From assembly GCA_024707325.1 (NCBI GenBank), contig JANPZY010000001.1, positions 682,001 through 746,000 of the forward strand: 64,000 nt of DNA. Reading direction: 5' to 3'. The notes under the pieces were generated by a model that searched no databases, was not told the origin of the DNA, and saw nothing but the letters and a program-made list of their open reading frames with translations. The stretch comes from Opitutus sp. GTDB taxonomy: Bacteria > Verrucomicrobiota > Verrucomicrobiia > Opitutales > Opitutaceae. Numbering within the stretch: position 1 is the stretch's first letter; every line of letters begins with the position of its first letter. The position numbers and the translations under genes are program-made. Below, in pieces: positions 55,412 through 64,000 of this stretch.

Positions 55412-56154
55412 GCGTTCGCCTCCTCGATGCCGGCCACCTTGACGAAAACCTCCTCCAGATCCTGCTCGCCGTAGCGTGCTCGCAGGTCTGCAACCGTGCC
55501 CTCGGCGAGCAAGCGTCCGCCGTGGATGATGCCCACGGTGTCACAGAGTTTCTCCACCTCGCTCATGATGTGCGTCGAGTAGATCACGGTCTTGCCGCGA
55601 TCGCGGCATTGACGGACGAAGCGCACGATCGAGCGCGCGGTCATCACATCGAGTCCGAGCGTGGGTTCGTCGAAGATCATCACCTCCGGATCGTGCACCA
55701 GCGTGCGGGCAATGGAGGTCTTCTGCTTCATGCCGGTCGAAAACTTGTCGCAGCGCCGGTCGAGGAATTCGTGCAGGTCGAGTTCTGTCGCCAGTTCCTG
55801 GATACGCGTGCGGATCGCCGCATCGCTCATGCCGTTGAGCCGGCCGAAATACTCGATCATTTCCCGCGCCGTGAGGCGTCCGTAGAGCGCGGTGCTCGCG
55901 GCAAGAAAGCCGACGCGGGCGCGCACCTTCTCCGCATGCGTGACCACGTCGAAACCGCCCACGACCGCGGTGCCGCTGCTGGGCTGCAGCAGCGTCGCGA
56001 GCATGCGCAGCGTGGTGGTCTTGCCTGCGCCGTTGGCGCCAAGCAGCCCGTAAATGCGACCGGGCTCCGCGCGGAACGACACGTCGTCGACCGCGCGAAT
56101 CTCGCCGCGCTTCTTGTCCTTGAAAATCTTCGTGAGGTGTTGGGCTGCAATCAT
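55408..56154 (-). CDS. ABC transporter ATPase, NatA-like
   Basis: 248 residues from ATG 56154 ([20 protein letters not shown]). Walker [15 protein letters not shown], signature [16 protein letters not shown], Walker [14 protein letters not shown] and the H-loop [16 protein letters not shown] are all present. Partner of the overlapping NatB-like permease. The upstream extension of this frame to 56250 lies inside the small glycine-rich gene and is rejected. Confidence 0.93.
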   Translation of the reverse strand: MIAAQHLTKIFKDKKRGEIRAVDDVSFRAEPGRIYGLLGANGAGKTTTLRMLATLLQPSSGTAVVGGFDVVTHAEKVRARVGFLAASTALYGRLTAREMIEYFGRLNGMSDAAIRTRIQELATELDLHEFLDRRCDKFSTGMKQKTSIARTLVHDPEVMIFDEPTLGLDVMTARSIVRFVRQCRDRGKTVIYSTHIMSEVEKLCDTVGIIHGGRLLAEGTVADLRARYGEQDLEEVFVKVAGIEEANA

Positions 56155-56164
56155 GCGGGCGGAG

Positions 56165-56326
56165 TTAACAGGTTTTGCGTCCGGTGAGACTGAAACAAAG
56201 AGCCACGGCGACACCGATACCGATGCCGACGCCCCATCCGCTGGAGACACCGAGCGCCGTGCCGATGCCCGCGCCCATCGCGATGCCGAACCGGGTGAGG
56301 CGGAAGGGAGTTTTATTTTGCTTCAT
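56165..56326 (-). CDS. Candidate 53-residue glycine-zipper membrane protein
   Basis: ATG 56326 to TAA 56165 encodes MKQNKTPFRLTRFGIAMGAG, IGTALGVSSGWGVGIGIGVA and VALCFSLTGRKTC. It is a basic N-terminus followed by one or two short helices with many GxxxG/GxG spacings and a basic end, a typical small membrane protein. It fits neatly between the LytTR regulator (37 bp away) and natA (11 bp away) on the same strand. No clear Shine-Dalgarno is seen. A regulatory or stabilising subunit of the NatAB transporter is a guess. Confidence 0.6.
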   Translation of the reverse strand: MKQNKTPFRLTRFGIAMGAGIGTALGVSSGWGVGIGIGVAVALCFSLTGRKTC

Positions 56327-56362
56327 GGGGAGGTGGACAGCGGGTGTGCGGAGTGTCGGCGA

Positions 56363-57109
56363 CTAGAGACTCATTTTTTCGCGAAACTCCTGAGCCTGGC
56401 GGCGACTGAGTTCAACCTTGGCCCCTCCTTTGAGGTGCACGAGCAGCCCGCCGCTGAACCACGGCTCGATCTGCTCGATCCAGGCGAGATTGATGATCTG
56501 GCGACGATTCGCGCGGAAGAAGTATTTCGGATCGAGTCGATCCTCCATCGCATTGAGCGAACGGAAGAGTTGCGGCTGCGCGTTGTCGAAGTGCACGCGC
56601 GTGTAGTTGCCCTCGCTCTCGAGCAAGCGGATGGACTTCACCTCGACAAACCAGCACCGCTCACCTTCGCGCACAAACACCTTGTCCTCGGCGGCGAGGC
56701 GCTCGCGCGCGGCACCCTTGCCCGTCTCGACATTAGTCGCGGCCGACGCCGGTCCCGCGCGACGTGCGCGCAAGCGCTCGATCGCCGCCGCGAGTCGCTG
56801 CGGATCGACCGGCTTCAACAGATAATCGAGCGCGTTCAGCTCGAACGCCTTCACGGCAAATTCGTCGTAAGCCGTCGTAAAAATCACGTCCGGCGCCGGC
56901 GGCTCCAGGGATTCGAGAAACTGCATGCCGGTCTCACCGGGCATCTGCACGTCGAGGAAGAGTAAATCCGGCCTCAACGCCGCGAGCTGCTCCCGCGCCT
57001 GTTTCGTATTCGCCGCCTCGCCGACGACCTGCAGGTCGGCATATGCCGCCAACAGACGTCGCAGTTCGTTTCGGGCCAGTCGTTCGTCGTCGATGATCAG
57101 CGCCTTCAT
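56363..57109 (-). CDS. LytTR-family response regulator
   Basis: 248 residues. The receiver has IIDDERLARNEL, LLFLDVQMPGETG (phospho-Asp), TTAYDEFAVKAFELNALDYL and LLKPVD. The C-terminal LytTR DNA-binding domain has SIRLLESEGNYTRVHFDN, LNAMEDRLDPKYFFRANRRQIINLAWIEQIEPW and VELSRRQAQEFREKM. It is directly paired with the LytS-type kinase upstream (10 bp) and followed by the small protein and natAB, which are its likely targets. Confidence 0.94.
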   Translation of the reverse strand: MKALIIDDERLARNELRRLLAAYADLQVVGEAANTKQAREQLAALRPDLLFLDVQMPGETGMQFLESLEPPAPDVIFTTAYDEFAVKAFELNALDYLLKPVDPQRLAAAIERLRARRAGPASAATNVETGKGAARERLAAEDKVFVREGERCWFVEVKSIRLLESEGNYTRVHFDNAQPQLFRSLNAMEDRLDPKYFFRANRRQIINLAWIEQIEPWFSGGLLVHLKGGAKVELSRRQAQEFREKMSL

Positions 57110-57119
57110 GGGGAGAAAA

Positions 57120-58256
57120 TCACGCGCGTGGCGAGTGCAGCGGGATCACCGCTTCCGCGGTCACCGACGCCGGGGCCGACTCGCGCAATTGCAGCGTCGC
57201 CCGTTCGCCAAACAGGATCCGCAGCCGCTCCGCGGCGTTGCGCAGGCCCACGCCGGTGGACTCGCTCGTGCGCGCCGGGTCTTCCGCGGGACCGATTGCA
57301 CCGGGATTCGTCACCTGCAAAAGCAGCGCTCCGTCTTCGCAGCGCGCAGTGATTCCGATTTCGCCGCCTTCAGGTCGCATCGAGATGCCGTATTTCACCG
57401 CGTTCTCCACCAGCGTCTGCAACAGCATCGGTGGAATCGGCAGCGCCAGCGTGTCGGGCGAAACGTCGAGCTTCACGCGCAACCGTTCCTCGTGCCGCAC
57501 CTGCTCGAGCGCGAGGTAATCGTTCACGATCCGCAGTTCGTCCTCGAACGCCACGGTCTCGTATTGTCCGCTTTGCAGCGAATAGCGAAGCAGGTTCGCA
57601 AGCTGCGTCACCGCGCCGCGCGCCCGGACCGGATCCTCGTCGATGAGCGCGCGGAGCGAGTTCAGCGCGTTGAAAATGAAATGCGGGTTCACCTGCGACT
57701 TCAGCGCCCGCAGTTCGGCTTCCTTCACGTGCGCCGAAAGCCGCAGTCGCTCGATCTCCGATCGATTGAAACGATCGAACAAGTGGTAGATGAAATACAC
57801 GCACATCCACCCGAGGTAGAGCACCGTGCCGTTGAGGCAGCTCAGCGCAAAGAGCACGAACGGACTGTAATTTCCCTCCGGCCACGGCAGGCGCATCAAT
57901 CCGTAGGTGAAACCATAGCCCAGCACGCTCCAGAGCACGGAGAGCACCAGCGACAGACCGAACACGCGCGGCACCACTTGTCGCCAGCCCATCTGCGTCC
58001 AGCCCCAGCGCCGCATCAACGGCCGCGCGAAGTGCGACAGCAACAAGCCGAGCGCGATCACCATCGTCAGCACGGACACTTCCGTCACGAGATCGCGGCC
58101 CTCGCCTTTCCGATCGAAATACGAGGTAAAGAACACCTGCAATCCCAGCAGGAAACCCCACCCGCTCAGCTGGCAGATCACATACAGCCGCTCTCTCGCG
58201 CGCTGGCGGCGGGCTGTGTCGTCCAAGACCACGTCGGTTTCGCGGAGGGGTTGCAT
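57120..58256 (-). CDS. LytS-type sensor histidine kinase (His_kinase/HATPase)
   Basis: 378 residues from ATG 58256 (MQPLRETDVVLDDTARRQRA). Four membrane helices (LYVICQLSGWGFLLGLQVFF, VSVLTMVIALGLLLSHF, VFGLSLVLSVLWSVLGYGF, LFALSCLNGTVLYLGWMCVY), then a coiled linker and the LytS-family core: ELRALKSQVNPHFIFNALNS (phospho-His), IPPMLLQTLVENAVKYGI (N-box) and STGVGLRNAAERLRILFG. It has no separate sensor domain beyond the membrane part. An upstream extension to 58559 is rejected as a shadow. Confidence 0.93.
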   Translation of the reverse strand: MQPLRETDVVLDDTARRQRARERLYVICQLSGWGFLLGLQVFFTSYFDRKGEGRDLVTEVSVLTMVIALGLLLSHFARPLMRRWGWTQMGWRQVVPRVFGLSLVLSVLWSVLGYGFTYGLMRLPWPEGNYSPFVLFALSCLNGTVLYLGWMCVYFIYHLFDRFNRSEIERLRLSAHVKEAELRALKSQVNPHFIFNALNSLRALIDEDPVRARGAVTQLANLLRYSLQSGQYETVAFEDELRIVNDYLALEQVRHEERLRVKLDVSPDTLALPIPPMLLQTLVENAVKYGISMRPEGGEIGITARCEDGALLLQVTNPGAIGPAEDPARTSESTGVGLRNAAERLRILFGERATLQLRESAPASVTAEAVIPLHSPRA

Positions 58257-58386
58257 GTTCTTCGCATAGTAAGTTGCCCGGCGCTGCGGAGGGCAAACTT
58301 TGGACAAACGGCACCGGCTGTCGGATGAGCGGCGCCACACCGCGCGACTTGTCTCCTGTGCCGGCGCAAACGTAGCCTTCGCGCCG

Positions 58387-59331
58387 ATGACTCCCCGCGT
58401 CGTGATCGTCGGCAGCTTCGTGCAGGATCTCTGCTTCAACTGCGAACACTTCCCCGCCCCCGGCGAAACCACGCTCGGCCGCTTTTTCACCGGTCCGGGC
58501 GGCAAGGGATCCAACCAGGCCGTCGCCGCCGCCCGACTCGGCGCGGCGGTCACGTTCATCGGAGCCGTCGGCGACGACGCGTTTGCCGCGGGTGCCCGCG
58601 CGTTTCATCGCAGGGAGGGAATCCGCTCGATTTTGATTCCGAAGCGCGGTTACGCCACCGCCGCCGCCACGGTGCTCGTGGACGCGACGGCGCAAAACGA
58701 AATCGTCGTCGCGCTCGGCGCCAGTGCGCGTATCCAACCTTCGGATATACCGCCGGCCGCGCTGCGCGGATCGCGGATCGTCGTGTGCCAGCACGAAGCC
58801 AATCCGCGCATCAACGCGCACGTGTTCCGCCTCGCTCGCAAGCAAGGCGTCACCACCGTGCTCAACCCCGCCCCGATGCGCGGCGATTTCGATCCGACGA
58901 TTCTGCGGCACACGGACATTCTCATCCCGAACGAAACCGAGTTCGTCCAACTCGCCCGCGCGCTAAAACTCTCACGATCCCTCGACGAAGCCGCCCTCGC
59001 GAAACTCGACTCCGTCGCGCTGCAAAAACTCTGCCGCGGCTTCGGCGTGCCCACCGTGATCGTGACGCTTGGCTCGCGCGGTTGCTTTGTCTCACTGGCC
59101 GACCGCGGCGAACTCGTGCCCGCCTTCAAGGTGAAGCCCGTGGACACCACGGGAGCCGGCGATGCGTTTGTCGGCGGCTTCGTAGCCGCGCTCGCGCGCA
59201 GTCCCACCCATGTCATCGCCGCCGCGCGTCAGGCCAATGCGGTCGCCGCCCTCTCCGTCACCAAACCGGGCACCTCGCCTTCGATGCCCACCGCCAAGGA
59301 ACTCGCACGTTTCCTGAAAACGCACGCCTGA
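58387..59331 (+). CDS. rbsK: PfkB-family sugar kinase, ribokinase-like
   Basis: 314 residues from ATG 58387 (MTPRVVIVGSFVQDL). Both PfkB signatures are present: TGPGGKGSNQAVAAARLGAA near the N-terminus and DTTGAGDAFVGGFVAAL with the catalytic Asp at the C-terminus. ARARIQPSDIPPAAL-type and LNPAPMRGDF segments are as in ribokinases. Placement 235 bp before deoC makes a deoxyribokinase or ribokinase role in deoxyribose use possible, but the substrate is inferred. Confidence 0.88.
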   Translation: MTPRVVIVGSFVQDLCFNCEHFPAPGETTLGRFFTGPGGKGSNQAVAAARLGAAVTFIGAVGDDAFAAGARAFHRREGIRSILIPKRGYATAAATVLVDATAQNEIVVALGASARIQPSDIPPAALRGSRIVVCQHEANPRINAHVFRLARKQGVTTVLNPAPMRGDFDPTILRHTDILIPNETEFVQLARALKLSRSLDEAALAKLDSVALQKLCRGFGVPTVIVTLGSRGCFVSLADRGELVPAFKVKPVDTTGAGDAFVGGFVAALARSPTHVIAAARQANAVAALSVTKPGTSPSMPTAKELARFLKTHA

Positions 59332-59340
59332 GGATCCGAA

Positions 59341-59514
59341 CCACAGGAGGCACCGAGAATCGGAGCTGGATCACGGAAACGCGGAAGCACGGAAAAGAAC
59401 CGAAAATCGAACCACAGCGACACCGAGGTCCGAGAGAGGAAGACTTGGGGTCCGTGTTTCCGTGATTCCGTGATTCGGACGGGGACTTCTGTGCTTTCCG
59501 TGCCTCTGTGATCC
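59341..59514. repeat. Large imperfect palindrome of CACGGAA/CCACAGAG words
   Basis: The left side has CCACAGGAGGCACCGAG, GGATCACGGAAACGCGGAAG and CACGGAAA. The right side carries the reverse complement as TTCCGTGATTCCGTGATTCGG and CTTTCCGTGCCTCTGTGATCC. It fills the gap between rbsK and deoC. A related element is at 62554-62650. Such C(A/C)CAGAG/CACGGA hairpins are seen between genes in many environmental bacteria. No coding frame is visible inside. Confidence 0.65.
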
Positions 59515-59566
59515 AACTTAACCAGCCGGGTCTTGCCGCGGGTCTTTGCTGCACTAGGCTTCGTTC

Positions 59567-60268
59567 ATGAATCTCACGGCAGCTGGGCTCGCAGCCACGT
59601 TTGACTCCACCAATCTGCGCCTCGACGCAACCGACGCGGATCTCGATGCGCTCTGCGATGAGGCCGTGACGCTGAAATTCGCCGCCGTGATGCTTTACCC
59701 CACCGGCGTCGCCAACGCCGCCCGCCGACTCAAGGACACGGGCGTGAAAGTCGGCACCGTGATCGGTTTCCCAAGTGGTCGCTTCACCTCCGCCGCCAAG
59801 AGTGCGGAGATTTCCGCCGTCGTCGCCGCCGGCGCAGACGAGGTCGATGTGGTGCTCAACTACGCGGCGTTGCGCGAAGGCCGCGCGGATATCGCCACGG
59901 CCGAAATCTCGGCGCTCACGGCCCACGCGCACGCTCTGGGCGCAACGATCAAGGTGATCGTCGAGACGTGTTATCTCAACGCCGAGCAGCGCATCGCCGC
60001 TCTGCGGATCTGCGAGGACGCGGGCGCTGATTTCATCAAAACCTCCACGGGTTTCGGCAGCGCCGGTGCGAAGGTGGAGCACATCCGCGAATGGGCGGAA
60101 AAGCGCCGCGGCAAGATTCAGCTCAAGGCGAGCGGCGGCATCAAGACGCTCGCCAACGCCCGCGCGTTGATCGAAGCCGGCGCGACGCGGCTCGGCACTT
60201 CGAGCGCGGCGGCGATTCTTGCCGAGTTCAATGGCGAGAAGCCCGCGGCGGTGTCCGCGGGCTATTGA
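59567..60268 (+). CDS. deoC: Deoxyribose-phosphate aldolase
   Basis: 233 residues. It cleaves 2-deoxyribose 5-phosphate to acetaldehyde and glyceraldehyde 3-phosphate. Visible sites: TNLRLDATDADL near the start, VGTVIGFPSGRFTSAAKSAE, VDVVLNYAALREG, IVETCYL and DFIKTSTGFGSAGAKVEHI with the Schiff-base Lys, then IQLKASGGIKTL (second Lys). Usual class I aldolase length. It is convergent with the POT transporter. Confidence 0.95.
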   Translation: MNLTAAGLAATFDSTNLRLDATDADLDALCDEAVTLKFAAVMLYPTGVANAARRLKDTGVKVGTVIGFPSGRFTSAAKSAEISAVVAAGADEVDVVLNYAALREGRADIATAEISALTAHAHALGATIKVIVETCYLNAEQRIAALRICEDAGADFIKTSTGFGSAGAKVEHIREWAEKRRGKIQLKASGGIKTLANARALIEAGATRLGTSSAAAILAEFNGEKPAAVSAGY

Positions 60269-60283
60269 GTCGCGAGCGTTGTT

Positions 60284-61660
60284 TTACTTTCCCGTCGGCG
60301 CGTCGGTCAGCGGCACCGCAGCTTCGGGTTCGCCCTGCAGGTAGGTCTTTTCCTGATACTTGCGCGCGATGAACACGAATACGGCCACGCAGCCGATCGA
60401 GAGCCACGCGTAGAACTTGTAGTAGTCGGCGCCGTGCAGTTTCACCGTGCCGTCGGGATTGGCGATGAACCAGTGCACGGCGGCGGTGAACAGGTTACCC
60501 GCGGAAACGGAGAGCAGGTAAAGCGCCTGCACCATCGCCTTCATGTGTTTCGGCGCCTGCGTGTAGGCAAACTCGAGACCGGTGATCGACACCATGACTT
60601 CGCCCGCAGAGAGCAGAGCGTAGGCGGGAATCTGCCAGCCGATGCTGGGCTGCAGACCGGCGGCGATCTGCGACTCGATCCACGCACTGACGAGGAACGA
60701 GAGTCCCGTGACGACGAGACCGGCCCCGATCTTGCGCAGCGGCGTGAGCGGCACCACGCGGTTCACGAGCGGATAGATCACGTATTGGAACAACGGGATG
60801 AACGCCAAAATCATGATGGCGTTGAGCGCCTGGATCTGGGACGCGAGCCAGTTGATGCCGAGGAAATGGAGATCCATTTTCTGCGCCTGCAGCACCCACT
60901 CGCCGCCGCTCTGATCCCACAGCGACCAGAAGATCGCCACGAAGATGAAGAGGATCGAGAGCCGCCCGAGCGCGGCGCGGCCTTCGCGATCGAAGGAGTT
61001 TTTGAGAAACGATTTTCCGACCGGTGGAATGTGCGCGAACTTGTAGCGGCCGGACCAGAAGATGTAGGTGGCGGTGAGCATCAGGATCGCAGGCACGCCG
61101 AACGCCGGAAACGCGCCGTAGCGATCGAGCAGCCACGGAATAAGCAGGATCGAGAAGAACGACCCGAAGTTGACCGAGAAATAAAACCAGCCGAACGCGC
61201 GCGAGAGCAGGTGCTGGTTGTTGGGTCCGAACTGATCGCCGACGTGTGACGATACGCACGGTTTGATACCGCCCGAGCCGATCGCGATGAGCGTGAGACC
61301 AAGCGTAAGTCCAAGCCGCGTCTGATCGAGCGCGAGCACGACACTGCCGAGACAGTAAACCAGCGAGAGCCAGAAGATCGTGCGATACTTGCCCCAGAAC
61401 GCGTCGGACAGAATCGCGCCCATCGTCGGGAAGAAGTAGTTCGCGAAGAGGAACAGGTGGTAATACTTGTTCGCCTCGTTTTCCGACATGGGCGAAAGCT
61501 CGCCGGAGCGATCGACGAGATACTTCGTCATGAACACGACGAGGATCGCGCGCATCCCGTAGAAGTTGAACCGCTCGGCGGCTTCGTTGCCCACGATGTA
61601 GGGAATGCCCGGTGGCATCGTGGTGATCTTCTGCGGGGAGGTCAGGTAAGGTTGCGACAT
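60284..61660 (-). CDS. POT/PTR2-family proton-dependent oligopeptide transporter
   Basis: About 458 residues from ATG 61660 (MSQPYLTSPQKITTMPPGIP). It has twelve or more hydrophobic segments. Family motifs: PYIVGNEAAERFNFYGMRAIL (PTR2 motif 1, with the E-x-x-E/R-F-x-x-Y-G pattern), ILSDAFWGKYRTIFWLSLVY, IGSGGIKPCVSSHVGDQFGP (the 'GTGGIKP' motif), FYFSVNFGSFFSILLIPWL and LLSAGEVMVSITGLEFAYTQAP. It takes up di- or tripeptides with protons by family. A longer frame to 61726 is not supported. Confidence 0.93.
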   Translation of the reverse strand: MSQPYLTSPQKITTMPPGIPYIVGNEAAERFNFYGMRAILVVFMTKYLVDRSGELSPMSENEANKYYHLFLFANYFFPTMGAILSDAFWGKYRTIFWLSLVYCLGSVVLALDQTRLGLTLGLTLIAIGSGGIKPCVSSHVGDQFGPNNQHLLSRAFGWFYFSVNFGSFFSILLIPWLLDRYGAFPAFGVPAILMLTATYIFWSGRYKFAHIPPVGKSFLKNSFDREGRAALGRLSILFIFVAIFWSLWDQSGGEWVLQAQKMDLHFLGINWLASQIQALNAIMILAFIPLFQYVIYPLVNRVVPLTPLRKIGAGLVVTGLSFLVSAWIESQIAAGLQPSIGWQIPAYALLSAGEVMVSITGLEFAYTQAPKHMKAMVQALYLLSVSAGNLFTAAVHWFIANPDGTVKLHGADYYKFYAWLSIGCVAVFVFIARKYQEKTYLQGEPEAAVPLTDAPTGK

Positions 61661-61893
61661 GACGACGACGTTAGCAGGAGGTGTTCTCACGCGAGGGGTG
61701 TGGCGCGAGAGAAAGGAACTGCGCAAACACTCGGCAGGCTCGCCGCCGTTGCCAAACGAAAAGGTCGCGCAGCGCTTGGAGAAATCGCGCCGGGAATTGG
61801 CGTGGGCGATCGCGAGAGATTTGCGCCCGCAGAGAACGCGCCGGGACAGGATCTTGTCTTTACGACCGCCCGCTTCTTGTTGGCGTTTTGCCC

Positions 61894-62505
61894 ATGGCGC
61901 TGAAACGCAAAAAGATCTTTCGTCCGCCGCCGCCCGATCCGACCACGATCTACGTGCGGCCGGGCTACAATCGCGTGCTCGCTGACGAGTTCCTCGCCCT
62001 CAAGGCGAAGCGCGTCGACCTCGTGAAGGACAAAGTCGAGGCGCACTCGCAGGGCGATCTGCGCGAGAACTTCGGCTTCAAGGCCGCGAAGGAAGCGATC
62101 CGCGCCGTGGACCGCAAAATGACCGCGCTCGATCGCTTCGTGGCCCGCAACACGTTCATCGAAGTCGATCCCGCGACGTGGCTCACCAAGCCCACGGACT
62201 TCGTGCAACTCGGTCACATCGTTTCGATCGAGAAGGTGGACGTCGCTTCGAAGCGAAAGCACCGCTTCACGTTTCTCGTCGCGACGCACGGCGAGACCGC
62301 GATGGAAGACGAGACCGGCATCGAGTGTCTCCCTCACAACTCGCCGCTCGGCACCGCGATCCTCGGTCTCGACGACGGCGAATCGACCCAAGTGCGACTG
62401 CCCGCCGGAGAAGCGATCCTCACCATCCTCTCGATCCGCAATCCCACGCAGGCCGAACTCGACCGGCTGCTGATGGAGATCAAACCACCTGAGATCGAAG
62501 AGTAG
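61894..62505 (+). CDS. GreA/GreB-family transcription elongation factor
   Basis: 203 residues from ATG 61894 (MALKRKKIFRPPPPDPTTIY). The N-terminal coiled coil keeps the acidic tip, AHSQGDLRENFGFKAAKEAI (GDL.EN with Asp and Glu), required for RNA cleavage in backtracked polymerase. The C-terminal FKBP-like domain has TAMEDETGIECLPHNSPLG and LGLDDGESTQVRLPAGEAIL. The first 40 residues are longer and more basic than in E. coli GreA/GreB. An in-frame upstream extension is a shadow. Confidence 0.88.
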   Translation: MALKRKKIFRPPPPDPTTIYVRPGYNRVLADEFLALKAKRVDLVKDKVEAHSQGDLRENFGFKAAKEAIRAVDRKMTALDRFVARNTFIEVDPATWLTKPTDFVQLGHIVSIEKVDVASKRKHRFTFLVATHGETAMEDETGIECLPHNSPLGTAILGLDDGESTQVRLPAGEAILTILSIRNPTQAELDRLLMEIKPPEIEE

Positions 62506-62553
62506 CGCGACTGGCGCATCCCCTACGTGCTAACGAACAAAATCCAAGCCGAA

Positions 62554-62650
62554 GCCACAGAGAGCACAGAGCTCCGACACAGAGGGCACGGAGAGTCAGT
62601 CCTGGACCGACTCTGTGAACTCTGTGTCCGCCCTCCGTGTCCTCTGTGGC
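62554..62650. repeat. Large imperfect palindrome (CACAGAG/CTCTGTG)
   Basis: The left arm GCCACAGAGAGCACAGAG, CACAGAGGGCACGGAG pairs with the right arm CTCTGTGTCCGCCCTCCGTG, TCCTCTGTGGC around ACTC at the tip. It sits between the Gre factor and the ABC exporter on opposite strands and may act as a bidirectional transcription stop. Same general family as 59341-59514. Confidence 0.7.
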
Positions 62651-62674
62651 CAACCGTTTGAGGCCCTCTGCTGC

Positions 62675-64000
62675 TCAGGCCGTTTCCTGAAACTGCAGCG
62701 CGTGCAGATGGGCATAGAGTCCGCCGCGGGCGAGCAACTCGGCGTGCGTGCCATGCTCGGCGAGGCGCCCCTGCTCCATCACCAAAATCAGATCGGCGCT
62801 CTGGATCGTCGAAAGCCGGTGCGCGATGATGAACGCCGTGCGGCCTTTCATCAGCCGCTCCATCGCCTGCTGGATGAGTCGCTCCGATTGCGTGTCGAGC
62901 GCGCTCGTCGCTTCATCGAAAATCAGAATCCGCGGGTCGCGCAGGATCGCCCGCGCAATCGCGATGCGCTGACGCTGCCCTCCTGAGAGCTTCGCCCCGC
63001 GCTCGCCGACGACGGTGGCGTAACCATCCGGAAGTTTCGCGATGAACTCGTGCGCATTCGCCGCTTCTGCCGCGGCCTGCACCTGCGCGGGCGTGGCGTC
63101 GGTGCGACCGTATTTGATGTTATCCTCGAGCGTGCCGGAAAAGAGCACGTTTTCCTGCAGCACGATGCCGATCTGCCGGCGCAGCGACTCCACGGTGACG
63201 TCGCGCACATCGTGGCCGTCGACGAGCACCTCGCCGCTCGCAACATCGTAGAACCGCGCGACGAGATTGATGATCGTGCTCTTGCCGGAACCACTCGGGC
63301 CCACGATCGCCACGACCTTGCCGGCAGGAATCGTGAAGTTCACGTCCGTCAGCGTGCGCGGACGACCCGCGCCAGGTGGCTCGAGTTCGTAGTCGAAGCA
63401 TACATGGCGAAACTCCACTTCACCGCGAATCACCGGCAGCTCGCGTGCTTCCGGGCGATCCACGATCTCGGGTTTCGTGTCGAGCAGCGCCCACATGTTT
63501 TCGAGCGCGGTGTTGGCGCGCTGAAACACCGCTGCGAGATCCACAAAGCGCACGATCGGCGGGAAAATAAACACGATGTAGGCGTTGAACGCCACGAGTG
63601 TGCCGACCTGCATCGCGCCGCTCACGACGAGCCAACCGCCGTAGCCGAGCACGATCAACGCACCGAGCGAACCGAGCACATCGGCCACCACCGAGAGGCG
63701 CGTGTTGCGCATCACGATCTGCGAGTAGTTGAAGTAGTCGGCGTTGATGCCGCTCGCGAAGGTGTTGGTCTCGGCCGCCTCGCGCGTGAACGATTTCACC
63801 ACGCGGGCCGCGGCGACGCGCTCGTGGAGAAAGCCCACGACTTTGTCCCAGTTATCGCGGTGCACGCGGCTCTCCTCGCGCATTTTTCGGCGATTGTAGA
63901 GGTAGTTGAGCGCGAAAAGCGGCAGCACGAGCGTGACCGCGAGCGCGAGTCTCCACTCCACGTAGAAGAGAAATCCAAGCACGCCCACGACCGTCACCGA
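62675..64000 (-). CDS. ABC exporter with fused membrane and ATPase domains (partial, 5' end cut)
   Basis: The frame is open to the window edge, so the N-terminus is missing. About 440 residues remain: part of the type-1 exporter membrane domain (YVEWRLALAVTLVLPLFALN, RVVKSFTREAAETNTFA) and a full NBD with Walker A VGPSGSGKSTIINL, Q-loop IVLQENVLFSGTLEDNI, signature LSGGQRQRIAIARAIL, Walker B ILIFDEATSALD and H-loop IIAHRLST. The MsbA/LmrA-like arrangement suggests lipid or drug export. The product ends HALQFQETA near 62675. Confidence 0.92.
   Translation of the reverse strand, partial: SVTVVGVLGFLFYVEWRLALAVTLVLPLFALNYLYNRRKMREESRVHRDNWDKVVGFLHERVAAARVVKSFTREAAETNTFASGINADYFNYSQIVMRNTRLSVVADVLGSLGALIVLGYGGWLVVSGAMQVGTLVAFNAYIVFIFPPIVRFVDLAAVFQRANTALENMWALLDTKPEIVDRPEARELPVIRGEVEFRHVCFDYELEPPGAGRPRTLTDVNFTIPAGKVVAIVGPSGSGKSTIINLVARFYDVASGEVLVDGHDVRDVTVESLRRQIGIVLQENVLFSGTLEDNIKYGRTDATPAQVQAAAEAANAHEFIAKLPDGYATVVGERGAKLSGGQRQRIAIARAILRDPRILIFDEATSALDTQSERLIQQAMERLMKGRTAFIIAHRLSTIQSADLILVMEQGRLAEHGTHAELLARGGLYAHLHALQFQETA

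Noticed and set aside
55408-56250. NatA start at 56250
   Set aside because: It would overlap the small glycine-rich gene. The ABC fold begins at ATG 56154.

Overview
The window reads as chromosomal DNA from a GC-rich, Gram-negative, heterotrophic bacterium, most likely an Opitutaceae-like member of Verrucomicrobiota. This placement is an inference. It rests on an exosortase plus four PEP-CTERM substrates, an outer-membrane lipid transport operon (mla), a three-gene sdhC-A-B operon with a single large cytochrome b subunit, a bacterial deoxyhypusine-synthase-like gene and uniformly high GC. There is no rRNA, CRISPR, prophage, plasmid or transposase gene. The only RNA genes seen are tRNA-Pro(UGG) and tRNA-Gly(UCC).

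Layout. 1-8.3 kb (+): tail of an EamA transporter, a TPR protein overlapping an exosortase/EpsI fusion, a PEP-CTERM protein, a GNAT, a lipoprotein, an SRPBCC protein and a DUF485/SSS symporter pair. 8.6-16.5 kb: gpsA, lysA and sdhB-A-C on the minus strand, with a short-lipoprotein gene on plus. 16.5-29.8 kb: mainly minus strand, with a PaaK-like adenylating enzyme, Nudix, LysM, tRNA-Pro, a PATR-type PEP-CTERM protein (+), a YfgM-like TPR, purU, carB, a degenerate NtrC-like regulator and pilC. 30-46.4 kb: larA-like, rsmE, rsmD, an MBL-fold protein, mlaE-F-D-C-A, a PTS IIA protein, corA, a LuxR regulator, two tandem PEP-CTERM paralogues, cupin, OsmC, a DHS-like protein and a second EamA transporter. 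46.4-64 kb: an ABC-F protein, deoA, a methyltransferase, a coiled-coil protein, a hybrid histidine kinase, a LytS/LytTR/small-protein/NatA/NatB operon, ribokinase, deoC, a POT transporter, a Gre factor and an ABC exporter cut by the window edge.

The most unusual feature is non-coding. Six intergenic arrays (near 8.3, 11.3, 17.9, 26.9, 37.6 and 50.9 kb) consist of degenerate 22-bp units in strict register, each unit being two related 11-bp half-units. About 37 full units show almost no indels although many positions vary. Four of the six arrays run to within 6 bp of a stop codon. Several lie beside a second set of interspersed elements: REPIN-like inverted pairs that double as terminators, and short hairpins. 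I recognise no named family for the 22-bp arrays.

Sequence quality matters for reading this window. Eight genes (gpsA, an outer lipoprotein, a PEP-CTERM protein, purU, a LuxR regulator, the DHS-like gene, an EamA transporter and an ABC-F ATPase) are each broken by an apparent single-base indel in or beside a mononucleotide run. Each reads through cleanly when one base is added or removed. This pattern fits assembly error better than gene decay.
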